Part shown: piece by piece, positions 25,896 to 33,446 of the stretch
Numbering within the stretch: position 1 is the stretch's first letter
How the letters are laid out: each line of letters starts with the position of its first letter
NCBI GenBank assembly: GCA_000620185.1
Contig: JHVO01000009.1
Location: 295,971-359,970 of the forward strand
Direction: 5' to 3'
DNA length: 64,000 nucleotides
From: Geodermatophilaceae bacterium URHB0062
GTDB lineage: Bacteria > Actinomycetota > Actinomycetes > Mycobacteriales > Geodermatophilaceae
Notes under the pieces: model-generated
Seen by the model: only the letters and a program-made list of their open reading frames with translations
Databases searched by the model: none
What the model was told of the DNA's origin: nothing
Program-made: the position numbers and the translations under genes

Positions 25896-25933
25896 CCCCG
25901 TGCCGGCCGGCGGGTGCGCCGGCCGGCACGGGG
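25896..25933 (-). terminator. 17-bp perfect hairpin after the MFS gene
   Basis: ccccgtgccggccggcg (25896-25912) and its exact reverse complement (25917-25933) flank a 4-nt loop, 5 bp beyond the MFS stop. It is one of the strongest stems in the window. It probably ends or attenuates the MFS transcript before the E1-alpha gene. Confidence 0.65.
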
Positions 25934-25938
25934 ACGGA

Positions 25939-27330
25939 TCAGGCAGTCGGCTCGGGGAGCACGCGTCCGTGCGGCCCCTCGACGATCGCGGTGGGCGGCT
26001 GCACCTCGGCGGCGAGCGGAGGCAGCGGTGCGGGCTCGGGCTCGCTGTGGATGCGAACGTCCTTGGACAGCAGCACCGGGATGATCGACACGACGAAGAT
26101 GACTCCGCCGATGATCCACATGGAGTCGAGCTGGTCCAGGCCCGACTTGGACGGATTCAGCCAGTTCCCGCTGAGCGAGACCAGCACGTACCCGCACGCC
26201 ACCTGCAGTCCGGCGGCCACACCGTTGAGCGTGCCGGTCAGTTCCGGCTTCGCCACCCCGAGCCAGTAGGTGTTGAGGCTGCCCCAGAACAACGGGTCGA
26301 CCATGTAGCCGAGGGTGCCGATGGCGAAGATCCAGGCCAGCCACGGCAGCCCGAGCAGACCCGCGGCGAGAAAGCCGATGGCACTGAGGACCGAGCCGAG
26401 CACCATGGGCGTGCGCAGCCTTCCCCGGAAGGGGCCGGCGACGGCGCGCCCGTGGCCGAACGCGTAGAGGATGACCGGGAGCGAGACGAGCGGGACCAGG
26501 TAGGTGACCGTGCTCGGGTCGACGCCCTCCAGGGTGATCAGGCCGTAGGTGCTCCACGTGCCGATGAGCCAGGTGGGCGTCGTCGCGAGCGCTCCGGCGA
26601 CGACCATGAACAGCACGCTGCGCGACCGGAAGACGCGGACGATGTCACGGAAGGGCACCGTGGCCCGGGCATCCTCGTCACGGCCGACGTTGATGTGCGC
26701 CAGTTCCTGAGCGGTGATCCCGGGGAGTTCCTCGGGACGGTTGCGGGTGAGCAGCGCGATCGCGAACAGTGCCGGGACACCGAGCGCGGAGATCACCAGG
26801 AACGCCTCCTGCCACGCGAACGCGTTGGCGATCGGAAGCGCGATCAGCGGCGCAGCGAGCGCCACGATCATCTGCGACGCGACCCACGCCGCGGTCACCT
26901 TCGCCGTCTCGATCGGCGGGAACCACACCGCCAGCATGCGCTGGCACGGCGCCCAGAGGAAGCCGAAGAAGACGCCGAACAGGAGGTTGCGCCAGTACAT
27001 CTCGTCGGCGGTGTGGACGAAGGCCATGCTGCCGCCGAGAACCGTGACGCCGGACAGGCAGATGAGCAGCATCAGCCGGGGGCCGAGTCGGTCGGCGAGC
27101 ACGCCGGCCAGGAACAGCATCGGGAAGTAGCCGAGCAGGTAGGCCGCCGAGATGGCGGCGATCTGTCCGGCGTCCGCACCGAGTTCGGCTGCCCAGAACG
27201 GGGTCAGGATGCTGAACTTCGCTGTGTCCAGCCACACGACGAAGTTCGTGTAGAGAACGGCGTAAAAAACCCAGCGCCTCTTGCCGTCGAGCTTGATCGA
27301 CGGCCGCGCCGTCCCTGTTGAGACGCTCAC
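25939..27330 (-). CDS. MFS transporter of the catabolic island
   Basis: A 463-residue major facilitator with twelve predicted membrane segments. Motif A is in the loop GVLADRLGPRLML, and the first helix region reads WVFYAVLYTNFVVWLDTAKF. The central loop (NRPEELPGITAQELAHIN) has the P-E-E pattern of the anion:cation symporter/sugar-acid group, so an organic anion or small polar substrate is likely. GTG 27330 follows AAGGAG at 8 nt. It faces the zinc dehydrogenase across a 250-bp control region containing two matching palindromes. It probably imports the compound that the following enzymes degrade. Confidence 0.92.
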   Translation of the reverse strand: MSVSTGTARPSIKLDGKRRWVFYAVLYTNFVVWLDTAKFSILTPFWAAELGADAGQIAAISAAYLLGYFPMLFLAGVLADRLGPRLMLLICLSGVTVLGGSMAFVHTADEMYWRNLLFGVFFGFLWAPCQRMLAVWFPPIETAKVTAAWVASQMIVALAAPLIALPIANAFAWQEAFLVISALGVPALFAIALLTRNRPEELPGITAQELAHINVGRDEDARATVPFRDIVRVFRSRSVLFMVVAGALATTPTWLIGTWSTYGLITLEGVDPSTVTYLVPLVSLPVILYAFGHGRAVAGPFRGRLRTPMVLGSVLSAIGFLAAGLLGLPWLAWIFAIGTLGYMVDPLFWGSLNTYWLGVAKPELTGTLNGVAAGLQVACGYVLVSLSGNWLNPSKSGLDQLDSMWIIGGVIFVVSIIPVLLSKDVRIHSEPEPAPLPPLAAEVQPPTAIVEGPHGRVLPEPTA

Positions 27331-27390
27331 GCGCCGGCTCCTTCCGAGGGGTGGGGACGAGCACGAAGGCGTCGTCGATGTCCACGAGCC

Positions 27391-27410
27391 GCCCGACCGG
27401 ACGGTCGGGC
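27391..27410. promoter_or_regulatory. operator-like palindrome O1
   Basis: gcccgaccggacggtcgggc is a perfect 20-bp palindrome 60 bp upstream of the MFS start. It shares CCCGACCG...GTCGGG with the second site at 27536-27553 and resembles the ACCGACCGGT-type sites bound by several TetR regulators. It is probably an operator for the island's TetR protein. Confidence 0.6.
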
Positions 27411-27414
27411 CGAC

Positions 27415-27430
27415 TGTGGCTTAGGCCACA
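27415..27430. promoter_or_regulatory. CRP-like palindrome
   Basis: tgtggcttaggccaca is a perfect 6-4-6 palindrome between the two TetR-like sites. It fits TGTGN-N6-NCACA, the pattern of CRP/FNR-family sites, and would suit catabolite control. A single occurrence of this length is weak evidence. Confidence 0.35.
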
Positions 27431-27532
27431 AGCACGTGTCAACCCCCTCCCTGCCTGCCGCCTTCAGAACCCTCGCATCAGAGGTCTTGCGCGGTCGGGG
27501 TGACGCACGGCACAGTGGGTGACCACCCGGCC

Positions 27533-27556
27533 TCTCCCGACCGACCAGTCGGGAGA
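27533..27556. promoter_or_regulatory. operator-like palindrome O2
   Basis: Nine-base arms tctcccgac and gtcgggaga flank a 6-bp centre. The inner 18 bp (27536-27553) match O1 at all but three or four central positions. It lies 25 bp before the dehydrogenase ATG and would block its promoter. Two copies facing the two divergent transcripts suggest joint repression by one regulator. Confidence 0.6.
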
Positions 27557-27580
27557 CTCGAACTGCCTCCGGAGGGCCTC

Positions 27581-28624
27581 ATGCGCGTTGCGACGTACCG
27601 GGACATCAGAACCGTCGAGCTCGGTGCCGCGGCACCGGTCGAGCCGGGACCGGACGATCTCGTCCTCGATGTGGGGGCCTGTGGGATCTGCGGCTCCGAC
27701 GTGCACAGCTGGCTGGAGGGCTCCTGGATCGTGCCCGGTATGCCGATGGGTCACGAGTTCGCCGGCACGGTCGTCGAGGTCGGCTCGGCCCTCGAGGGCG
27801 TGGCCGTGGGCGACCGGGTGGCGGTCAATCCCCTGGGCCCCTGCCGCGCCTGCGCTCAGTGCCGTCGCGGCCGGGTGAACCTCTGCGAGGACGCCTCCCG
27901 GAGCAGCGGTGGAGGCCTGGGCGATCGGGTCCTCGTCCGGGACGCGCGGGCCGGCGAACGGGTGTTCGTGATGCCCGAGACCATGAGCATGGAGGAGGGC
28001 GCCTTCTTGGAGCCGCTGTCCGTGGCCGTGCGCACCGTCCGGATCGCCGACCCCGACCTGACGGCCCCGATCCTCGTCACAGGGCTCGGCACCATCGGAC
28101 AGTGCGTCGTCCGCGTGCTGTCGGCATGGGGAGCCCGAATGATCCTGGCCACCGACACCTCGCCGCTGCGCCGTGCAGTGGCGGAGAAGGTGGACGGCGT
28201 GGAGGTGCTCGATCCGACGGGTACCGACGTCGCGGCGGCGGTCTCCGATCGGTTCGGCACCACGACGTCGCCCTACCGCCAGGCGACCGGGCTGCCCACG
28301 GTGATCGAGTGCTCCGGTGCGGGGCCACTGCTCCAGTTCGCCGTCGACATCGTCCGCGCCGGCGGCACGGTCTGCGTCGTCGCGCTGACCGCCGAGCCGG
28401 CGCCGTTCGACGTCAACCCACTGGTGCAGAAGGAGGTGCGGCTCCTGGGCAGCTTCGCCTACGCCACCGCCGACACCCAGGAGGCCTTCCGGCTGCTGGC
28501 CGAGCGCGAGGTCGAGGTGACCTCGCTGATCACCCACCGGTTGCCGCTCACCGAGGTGAACGACGCCTTCGCGGCCCAGGCGGACACCACCCGGTCGATC
28601 AAGGTCATGGTCACGCCGGCCTGA
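27581..28624 (+). CDS. zinc-dependent alcohol/diol dehydrogenase
   Basis: A 347-residue medium-chain dehydrogenase starting MRVATYRDIRTVEL at ATG 27581 with GGAGGG upstream. The catalytic zinc ligands are in GACGICGSDVHSW and GHEFAGTVVEVG. The structural zinc loop is CRACAQCRRGRVNLC (four Cys). The nucleotide-binding motif is GLGTIGQCVV, followed by ATDTS. The closest families are butanediol, sorbitol and threonine dehydrogenases. It is divergent from the MFS gene and shares its control region, so it is very likely co-regulated with the E1/E2 complex. Confidence 0.93.
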   Translation: MRVATYRDIRTVELGAAAPVEPGPDDLVLDVGACGICGSDVHSWLEGSWIVPGMPMGHEFAGTVVEVGSALEGVAVGDRVAVNPLGPCRACAQCRRGRVNLCEDASRSSGGGLGDRVLVRDARAGERVFVMPETMSMEEGAFLEPLSVAVRTVRIADPDLTAPILVTGLGTIGQCVVRVLSAWGARMILATDTSPLRRAVAEKVDGVEVLDPTGTDVAAAVSDRFGTTTSPYRQATGLPTVIECSGAGPLLQFAVDIVRAGGTVCVVALTAEPAPFDVNPLVQKEVRLLGSFAYATADTQEAFRLLAEREVEVTSLITHRLPLTEVNDAFAAQADTTRSIKVMVTPA

Positions 28625-28665
28625 TCGCGCGTGACGACGACGCCAACCCCATGGAAGAGGACAGC

Positions 28666-29025
28666 ATGGTCACCAAGAAGGACTTCGAGCAGGGCATCGG
28701 CGAGCTGGCCCGACAGCCGGGCACCAAAGCGGTGATGCGCGCCTTCACGGCGTTGCACGAGGCTGCGCTGGCCGACGGCGAACTGAGTCGTGCGACCAAG
28801 GAACTGCTTGCGCTCGCCATCTCCATCAGCACCCAGTGCGAGGGCTGCATCGCCTGGCACGTGCACGGCGCGCTCGGCGCCGGGGCCACGGCCGCGCAGG
28901 TCGAGGAGGCGGTCGGCGTGAGCATCCTGATGGGAGGCGGCCCGGCCACGTACTACGCGAGCAAGGCGCTCGCCGCCTTGCGCGAGAACGCGCCGGCGAA
29001 CGGCCATCCCGCCACCGCTCACTGA
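28666..29025 (+). CDS. carboxymuconolactone decarboxylase/AhpD-like protein
   Basis: A 119-residue member of the AhpD-like superfamily. The motif TQCEGCIAWHVHGALGAGAT contains the C-x-x-C pair and the following His, which give AhpD proteins thiol-dependent peroxidase or reductant activity. The helix ATKELLALAISIS precedes it. ATG 28666 was chosen, with GAGGACAGC just upstream; ATG 28651 is possible and adds five residues. It follows the dehydrogenase by 41 bp and is presumably co-transcribed. In the pathway it may dispose of peroxides or act on a lactone, but neither is shown. Confidence 0.9.
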   Translation: MVTKKDFEQGIGELARQPGTKAVMRAFTALHEAALADGELSRATKELLALAISISTQCEGCIAWHVHGALGAGATAAQVEEAVGVSILMGGGPATYYASKALAALRENAPANGHPATAH

Positions 29026-29080
29026 GCTCGTCCAGCCACCCCACTCGTTCCCGCTCGCGGCGTGGGGAGGGCGCCGGGGA

Positions 29081-29470
29081 TCACGGCTCGACCGGCAGCA
29101 CCAGCAGGCGCAGCAGCCGGTCGGCGTCCGCGTCCGGATCGTCGGTCAGGCCGGTGTGCACCGGGCCCGGCTGGACGACGGTGCTGCGGGGCGCGGTGAG
29201 CCAGCGGAACCGCGACCCGAGGGCCTCGCGTCCGGCGGCGCCGGCACCGGGCTCGGCCGCGCAGACGTCGGCGGCCGACTGCAGGGCCCGCCCGATCGCC
29301 TCGGCGTCGGCCGTGGGATCGAGCGCCCGCAGCCGGTCGGCGTCCAGATGCACGCGGGACCCGAGGTAGTCGCGCTGCCGGCAGTAGACGAGGACACCGG
29401 CGTTGAGGGCCTCGCCCCGCTCGACCCGCGGCACGACCCGGAGGACGGCGTACTCGAACGTGTCCCTCAT
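29081..29470 (-). CDS. DUF3037 family protein
   Basis: A 129-residue protein with the DUF3037 pattern MRDTFEYAVLRVVPRVERGE followed by NAGVLVYCRQRDYLGSRVHL. The ATG overlaps the stop of the HipA-like kinase as ATGA. DUF3037 genes are repeatedly found next to HipA-like kinases in actinobacteria, which implies a functional pair. The protein itself has no recognised catalytic motif. It could modulate or be a substrate of the kinase. Confidence 0.9.
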   Translation of the reverse strand: MRDTFEYAVLRVVPRVERGEALNAGVLVYCRQRDYLGSRVHLDADRLRALDPTADAEAIGRALQSAADVCAAEPGAGAAGREALGSRFRWLTAPRSTVVQPGPVHTGLTDDPDADADRLLRLLVLPVEP

Positions 29471-30318
29471 CGCTGGGTGACCCCCTCCGGCGGCGGTGGT
29501 CCCAGCCACGACGGCCGGTTCTCCCCGCGCGGTGCCCGGCGGCGGCGGCCTCCCCCCGCCGCGGCCGCCGCGACCAGGCCGGGCAGCCAGTTCTCACGCG
29601 CCTCGAGCCGGGCCATCAGCTGGTCGACGTAGCGGGTCCGCACGGCCGAGGGCTGCTCGCCCTCCTCGTCCAGCCACTCGTCGGGCACCTGGTCCAGCAC
29701 GTCCGAGAGCAGTGCCCGCGTCACGAGCGGTGCGAGCGCGCCGTCGGCGGCGGGCACGTCCGGCGCGCACTCGATCAGGGCGTGCGCCGTCGCGTCGTAG
29801 GGGCGGGCGACGGCTGCGGGGGCACCGGGCCAGTGGTGGTGGAACGTCAGCGCGGCACCGTGGTCGATCAGCTGCAGCCGGCCGTGCCAGAACAGCATGT
29901 TGGGGTTGCGCCACGACCGGTCCACGTTGCCGACCAGCGCGTCGAACCACAGCACGCGTCCGGCGAGCGCGGGGTCGACGCCGTCGGCACCGGCCTCGAA
30001 GTCCAGCGCCCCGGGCAGGTAGTCCAGCCCGAGGTTGCGGCCCGCCGAGCGCTGCAGCAGCTCCTGGACCTCGTGGTCGGGCTCGCCCACGGCGAGCTCA
30101 GGGGCGACGTCGACCGTGACCAGAGCGGGCACCGGCAATCCCAGAGCGCGGGCGAGCTCGCCGCAGACCACCTCGGCGACCAGCACCCCCACGCCCTGGC
30201 CGGCGGCCCGCCACTTGACCACGTATGTGCCGAGATCGTCGGCCTCCATGAGCCCCGGCAGCGAGCCACCCTCGCGCAGCGGGGTGACGTAGCGGGTGGC
30301 GGTGACGGCGGGCAGCAC
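29467..30318 (-). CDS. HipA-like kinase family protein
   Basis: A 283-residue protein with the ATP-grasp-like kinase elements of the HipA family. TYVVKWRAAGQG holds the nucleotide-contacting Lys, LWFDALVGNVDRSWRNPNML is the catalytic loop with Asp and Asn, and LQLIDHGAALTF the metal-binding Asp. It lacks the long N-terminal subdomain of E. coli HipA, which makes it the short form. GTG 30318 gives the usual MLPAVTATRYVTPLREGG start and was preferred over TTG 30330. No HipB-like antitoxin is present; DUF3037 takes the partner position. A toxin-antitoxin role is possible but unproven. Confidence 0.9.
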   Translation of the reverse strand: MLPAVTATRYVTPLREGGSLPGLMEADDLGTYVVKWRAAGQGVGVLVAEVVCGELARALGLPVPALVTVDVAPELAVGEPDHEVQELLQRSAGRNLGLDYLPGALDFEAGADGVDPALAGRVLWFDALVGNVDRSWRNPNMLFWHGRLQLIDHGAALTFHHHWPGAPAAVARPYDATAHALIECAPDVPAADGALAPLVTRALLSDVLDQVPDEWLDEEGEQPSAVRTRYVDQLMARLEARENWLPGLVAAAAAGGGRRRRAPRGENRPSWLGPPPPEGVTQR

Positions 30319-30650
30319 AGTGCCGCCCAACCTATCGGCTCCGGCGTCGACCGCCGGACACCTAGGGGGCGCGCTGCGGCCGGAGCTCCAGCTCCACCGC
30401 GCAGACGTGCGCCCCCCGCCTGTCCGGGGGCGCAGATCTACCTCCCTGCGGTGGATCCCGCAGGGCAGGGACCTGCGTTTTCACCACGGAGCGCACGCTC
30501 GAGACCCCGCTGAGTCGCAACCCGCCGTCACATCATCCCCCTCGGACAGCTCCCGGGCCGTTCACCGCCCTGTTCCCGCAGCTTGCTGGGCAAGCTGCCG
30601 TGGTTGGACAGCTGACCCCGAACCGACCGACGGAGGGATCCGGTAACCGC
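30319..30650. other. non-coding region upstream of HipA-like and Thr-rich genes
   Basis: A 332-bp stretch between divergent genes. It contains several GC-rich partial stems and the short strong hairpin at 30578-30598. No known riboswitch core was recognised and no ORF has plausible coding character. Promoters for both flanking genes must lie here. Confidence 0.55.
30578..30598 (+). promoter_or_regulatory. tight hairpin in the leader of the Thr-rich protein gene
   Basis: gcagcttgc (30578-30586) pairs with gcaagctgc (30590-30598) across a 3-nt loop, 52 bp upstream of the ATG at 30651. It could be a 5' UTR stabiliser or a weak terminator. It has no U-tract. Confidence 0.4.
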
Positions 30651-31646
30651 ATGCCCACGCACCGCGATGACGCCGATGCCTCAGGGGACGACGAGCTGAA
30701 CTTCGATCCCTCCACGAGCGGCAGTGAGCCGCCCGAGGCCTTCGACTCGCTGCTCGTCCTCGCCCTGCTGTGCGTCGCCGCGGTCGTCCTCCTCGCCGTC
30801 GTCTACGTGGGCATGACCGGCAGCGTTCCGGCCGCGCTGGGGGGGCGACTGCCCGACGAGTCCACGGCCTCCACGGGAGCCGCGCAGACGCAGCTCCGGG
30901 CGCAGGCGGCGGCGCCCCTTGCCGAGGCGCCCACCGCCGTCCAAAAGCCTGCCAAGTCCACCCACTCGAGTACCCGGGTCCACCCCGTGCGGTTGCACCA
31001 ACGAGCGACGCACGCGCCCCACATCAGGAGCCCCCACACCAGGAGCCCCCACACCAAGAAGGTGCAGACGCAGGACGCCGGGCCGTTCCCGACCCCGAAC
31101 GGTCCCCCCACGACGCCGGGGCCGACGGCGACGCCGCCCCCGGGCACGACGACGCCACCCGGGACCACGCCGCCGACGACGACCCCGACCACGGACCCGA
31201 CGACGACGCCGACCACGACGCCGACCACGACGCCGACCACGGACCCCACGACGACGCCGACCACCACGCCGACCACCACGCCGACCACCACGCCGACCAC
31301 CACGCCGACCACGACGCCGACCACGGACCCGACCACGACGCCGACCACGGACCCGACCACGACGCCGACCACCACGACGCCGACCACCACGACGCCGACC
31401 ACCTCGACGGCGACCACCACGTCCTCCACGGCGACCACCACGTCCTCCACGGCGACCACCACGTCCTCGACGGCGACCACCACGTCCTCGACGGCGACCA
31501 CCACGTCCTCGACGCCGACCACCACGTCCTCGACGCCGACCACCACGACGGCGACCACCACGTCCTCGACGCCCACCACCACCTCCTCGACGCCCACCAC
31601 CACGTCCTCGACCGCGACCAGCACGAGCGCGCCGGCGACGCCCTAG
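30651..31646 (+). CDS. membrane-anchored Thr/Pro/Ser-rich repeat protein
   Basis: A 331-residue protein of unknown function. An acidic N-terminus (MPTHRDDADASGDDELNFDP) precedes one membrane segment at about residues 33-55 (SLLVLALLCVAAVVLLAVVYVGM). A His/Arg-rich linker follows (residues 95-145, with HIRSPHTRSPHTKK). The rest is low complexity: tandem TTPTTxPTT units at about residues 175-245, then TATTTSS-type units to the end. The topology suggests a short cytoplasmic tail and a long extracellular stalk, possibly O-mannosylated as Thr-Pro-rich actinobacterial surface proteins often are. No folded domain is visible after the stalk. Confidence 0.75.
   Translation: MPTHRDDADASGDDELNFDPSTSGSEPPEAFDSLLVLALLCVAAVVLLAVVYVGMTGSVPAALGGRLPDESTASTGAAQTQLRAQAAAPLAEAPTAVQKPAKSTHSSTRVHPVRLHQRATHAPHIRSPHTRSPHTKKVQTQDAGPFPTPNGPPTTPGPTATPPPGTTTPPGTTPPTTTPTTDPTTTPTTTPTTTPTTDPTTTPTTTPTTTPTTTPTTTPTTTPTTDPTTTPTTDPTTTPTTTTPTTTTPTTSTATTTSSTATTTSSTATTTSSTATTTSSTATTTSSTPTTTSSTPTTTTATTTSSTPTTTSSTPTTTSSTATSTSAPATP
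31178..31620 (+). repeat. tandem low-complexity coding repeats
   Basis: Inside the Thr-rich gene, 31178-31400 is built from units of 6, 9 and 12 bp around ccgaccacgacg, and 31400-31610 from units around gcgaccaccacgtcctc. The same stretch is open on the opposite strand, reading GVVVGSVVGVVVG-like sequence, because of the repeat composition. Such tracts expand and contract easily, so length differences between strains are expected. Confidence 0.9.
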
Positions 31647-31709
31647 CGCACGACGAACCGGGCGGGAAAGCTCCGGACACCGGAGTCGATCTGATCCGGG
31701 GCCACGCGG

Positions 31710-32459
31710 CTAGACGTCCCGGCGCTCCAGCAGCACTGCTCCGAGCACCCACGCGCCCACGGCCCAGGCGGCGATGACGGCCGTGCCGGTCTGCCAGGTG
31801 GTCGTCGCGGCGAGGAAGGCGTCCTCGCCCACCCGCAGCGCGGGCAGGGCCTGCGACAACCGGATCTCCCACTGGCCCCCGGACAACGCCAGTGCCGGCG
31901 GGAGCACCGCGACCAGCGCAAGGCCCACACCGACGGCGCCGGCGGTCGAGCGCACGACAGCGCCCAGCCCGACGGCCAGCACTCCGACGAGGGCAGCCGC
32001 CCCGATCTGGAGCCCGGACGACCGCAGCACGTCCGGTCCGAGGAGCGCGATGCCGCCGGGGACGGCGATACGCAGCTGCGCGGCGAGAGCGCACACGACG
32101 GTGAGCAGGAGCGTGAGGAGCGTGCACCAGACCGCGACGACCAGCGTCTTGGCGAGGAGCAGCCGGGTCCGCCGCGGCACCGCCGTCATCGAGACGAGCG
32201 CGGTGCCGGTCGAGAACTCCGACGTCACGGCCAGGACACCGAGCACGACGAGCACCAGCTGGCCGACACCGAAGCCGGTGAACGCCGTGGCGACGGCGGC
32301 GTCGGCGCGCGGTGCGGTGCCGGCGCCGGCCGCGGCCAGCCAGCCGGTGCCGCCGACCACCAGAAGATAGAGGCCGGTGCACCACCACGTGGCACGCACC
32401 GACCGCAGCTTGCTCCACTCGCTGCGCAGCAGCGCGCGGAACGGCACCTTCCGCCTCAC
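31710..32459 (-). CDS. ABC-2 type transporter permease
   Basis: A 249-residue permease with six membrane segments, partner of the adjacent ATPase. The N-terminal LRSEWSKLRSVRATWW is the hallmark amphipathic helix of actinobacterial ABC-2 permeases. EFSTGTALVSMTAVPRRTRLLLAK is the coupling region. GTG 32459 overlaps the ATPase stop by 4 bp. Substrate is unknown; relatives export lipids, antibiotics or lantibiotics, or give self-resistance. Confidence 0.9.
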   Translation of the reverse strand: MRRKVPFRALLRSEWSKLRSVRATWWCTGLYLLVVGGTGWLAAAGAGTAPRADAAVATAFTGFGVGQLVLVVLGVLAVTSEFSTGTALVSMTAVPRRTRLLLAKTLVVAVWCTLLTLLLTVVCALAAQLRIAVPGGIALLGPDVLRSSGLQIGAAALVGVLAVGLGAVVRSTAGAVGVGLALVAVLPPALALSGGQWEIRLSQALPALRVGEDAFLAATTTWQTGTAVIAAWAVGAWVLGAVLLERRDV

Positions 32460-33358
32460 AGCGCGACCGCCTCGTACTCGACCTCGTCCTCGGTAAGGGC
32501 CAGGTAGGCCGACTCCAGCGACGCGGTGATCTGGGTGAGCTCGTGCACGCGCAGGCCGGACAGGTAGGCAACGTCACCGACCTCGACCACGTCCAGGCCC
32601 TCGACCCAGAGGGCGCTGTCCTCCTCGTAGTCGACGGCGGCACCGGCCCGCTCGAGAGCCCGCGCCAGGAGCGAGGCCTGCGGGCTGCGCACGCGCACCG
32701 CGGCGTGCCGGCCCAGCAGGTCGGCCATGGGAACGTCGGCCAGCAGCCGCCCCCGCCCGAGGACGACGAGGTGGTCGGCGGTCTCCTCCATCTCGCTCAT
32801 GAGGTGGCTGGACACCAGCAGCGTGCGCCCCTCGTCGGCGAGGTCGCGCAGCAACTCGCGCACCCAGCGGATGCCTTCGGGGTCCAGTCCGTTGACCGGC
32901 TCGTCGAGCACCAGGACGTCGGGATCGCCGAGCAGAGCGGCGGCGAGCCCCAGCCGCTGCGCCATGCCCAGCGAGAAACCGCGCAGCCGCTCGTGTGCGA
33001 CCGGGCCGATGCCGACGAGCTCGATGACCTCGTCCACCCGGCGCAGCGGAACGGCGTTGCTCTCGGCCAGCACCCGGAGGTGCGCGTAGGCCGTGCGCCC
33101 AGCGTGCCGGGCCCGCGGGTCGATCAGCGCGCCGACCCGGCGCATCGGCTGCGCGAGCTCGCGGTAGGGGCGCCCCAGCACCGTCGCCGTCCCCGCCGTG
33201 GGCCGGGTCAGGCCGAGGATGCAGCGCATCGTCGTGGTCTTGCCCGAGCCGTTGGGTCCCAGGAAACCGGTGACCCGGCCGGGCTCCACCGTGACGGTGA
33301 GGTCGTCGACGGCGACGCGGGACCGGTAGGCCTTCGTCAACCCGTCGATCTCGATCAC
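32456..33358 (-). CDS. ABC transporter ATP-binding protein (ABC-2 exporter type)
   Basis: A 300-residue ATPase from GTG 33358 (MIEIDGLTKAYRSRVAVDDL). Walker A is GFLGPNGSGKTTTM, the signature is FSLGMAQRLGLAAAL (F-S-L-G-M variant), and Walker B VLVLDEPVNGLDPEG with switch His in VSSHLMSEME. A C-terminal domain of about 85 residues (VRVRSPQASLLARALERAG) is typical of the DrrA/BcrA type. Upstream ATGs at 33430 and 33439 would add a non-conserved basic tail and are less likely. It is coupled to the permease as a two-gene exporter. Confidence 0.92.
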   Translation of the reverse strand: MIEIDGLTKAYRSRVAVDDLTVTVEPGRVTGFLGPNGSGKTTTMRCILGLTRPTAGTATVLGRPYRELAQPMRRVGALIDPRARHAGRTAYAHLRVLAESNAVPLRRVDEVIELVGIGPVAHERLRGFSLGMAQRLGLAAALLGDPDVLVLDEPVNGLDPEGIRWVRELLRDLADEGRTLLVSSHLMSEMEETADHLVVLGRGRLLADVPMADLLGRHAAVRVRSPQASLLARALERAGAAVDYEEDSALWVEGLDVVEVGDVAYLSGLRVHELTQITASLESAYLALTEDEVEYEAVAL

Positions 33359-33446
33359 GCGGTCAGGATGGCCAGCGCGGACCGCCCCGGCGGAGAGGCG
33401 CGCCCTCGGCTCCGAACGGCGGCGAGGCATGCGCCTCATCCGTCTC

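Noticed and set aside
30319..30650. Possible riboswitch (for example c-di-AMP) before the Thr-rich surface protein gene
   Set aside because: Only a simple hairpin and scattered short stems are visible; no conserved riboswitch core could be matched by eye.
31178..31620. Regularly repeated sequence that could be mistaken for a CRISPR array
   Set aside because: Units are 6-17 bp, in frame, with no unique spacers, and encode Thr/Pro/Ser stalk sequence.
31024..32643. Long minus-strand frame reading across the repeats and the ABC permease
   Set aside because: It is open only because of repeat and GC composition; its translation is Ser/Trp low complexity and overlaps the well-supported permease gene in another frame.
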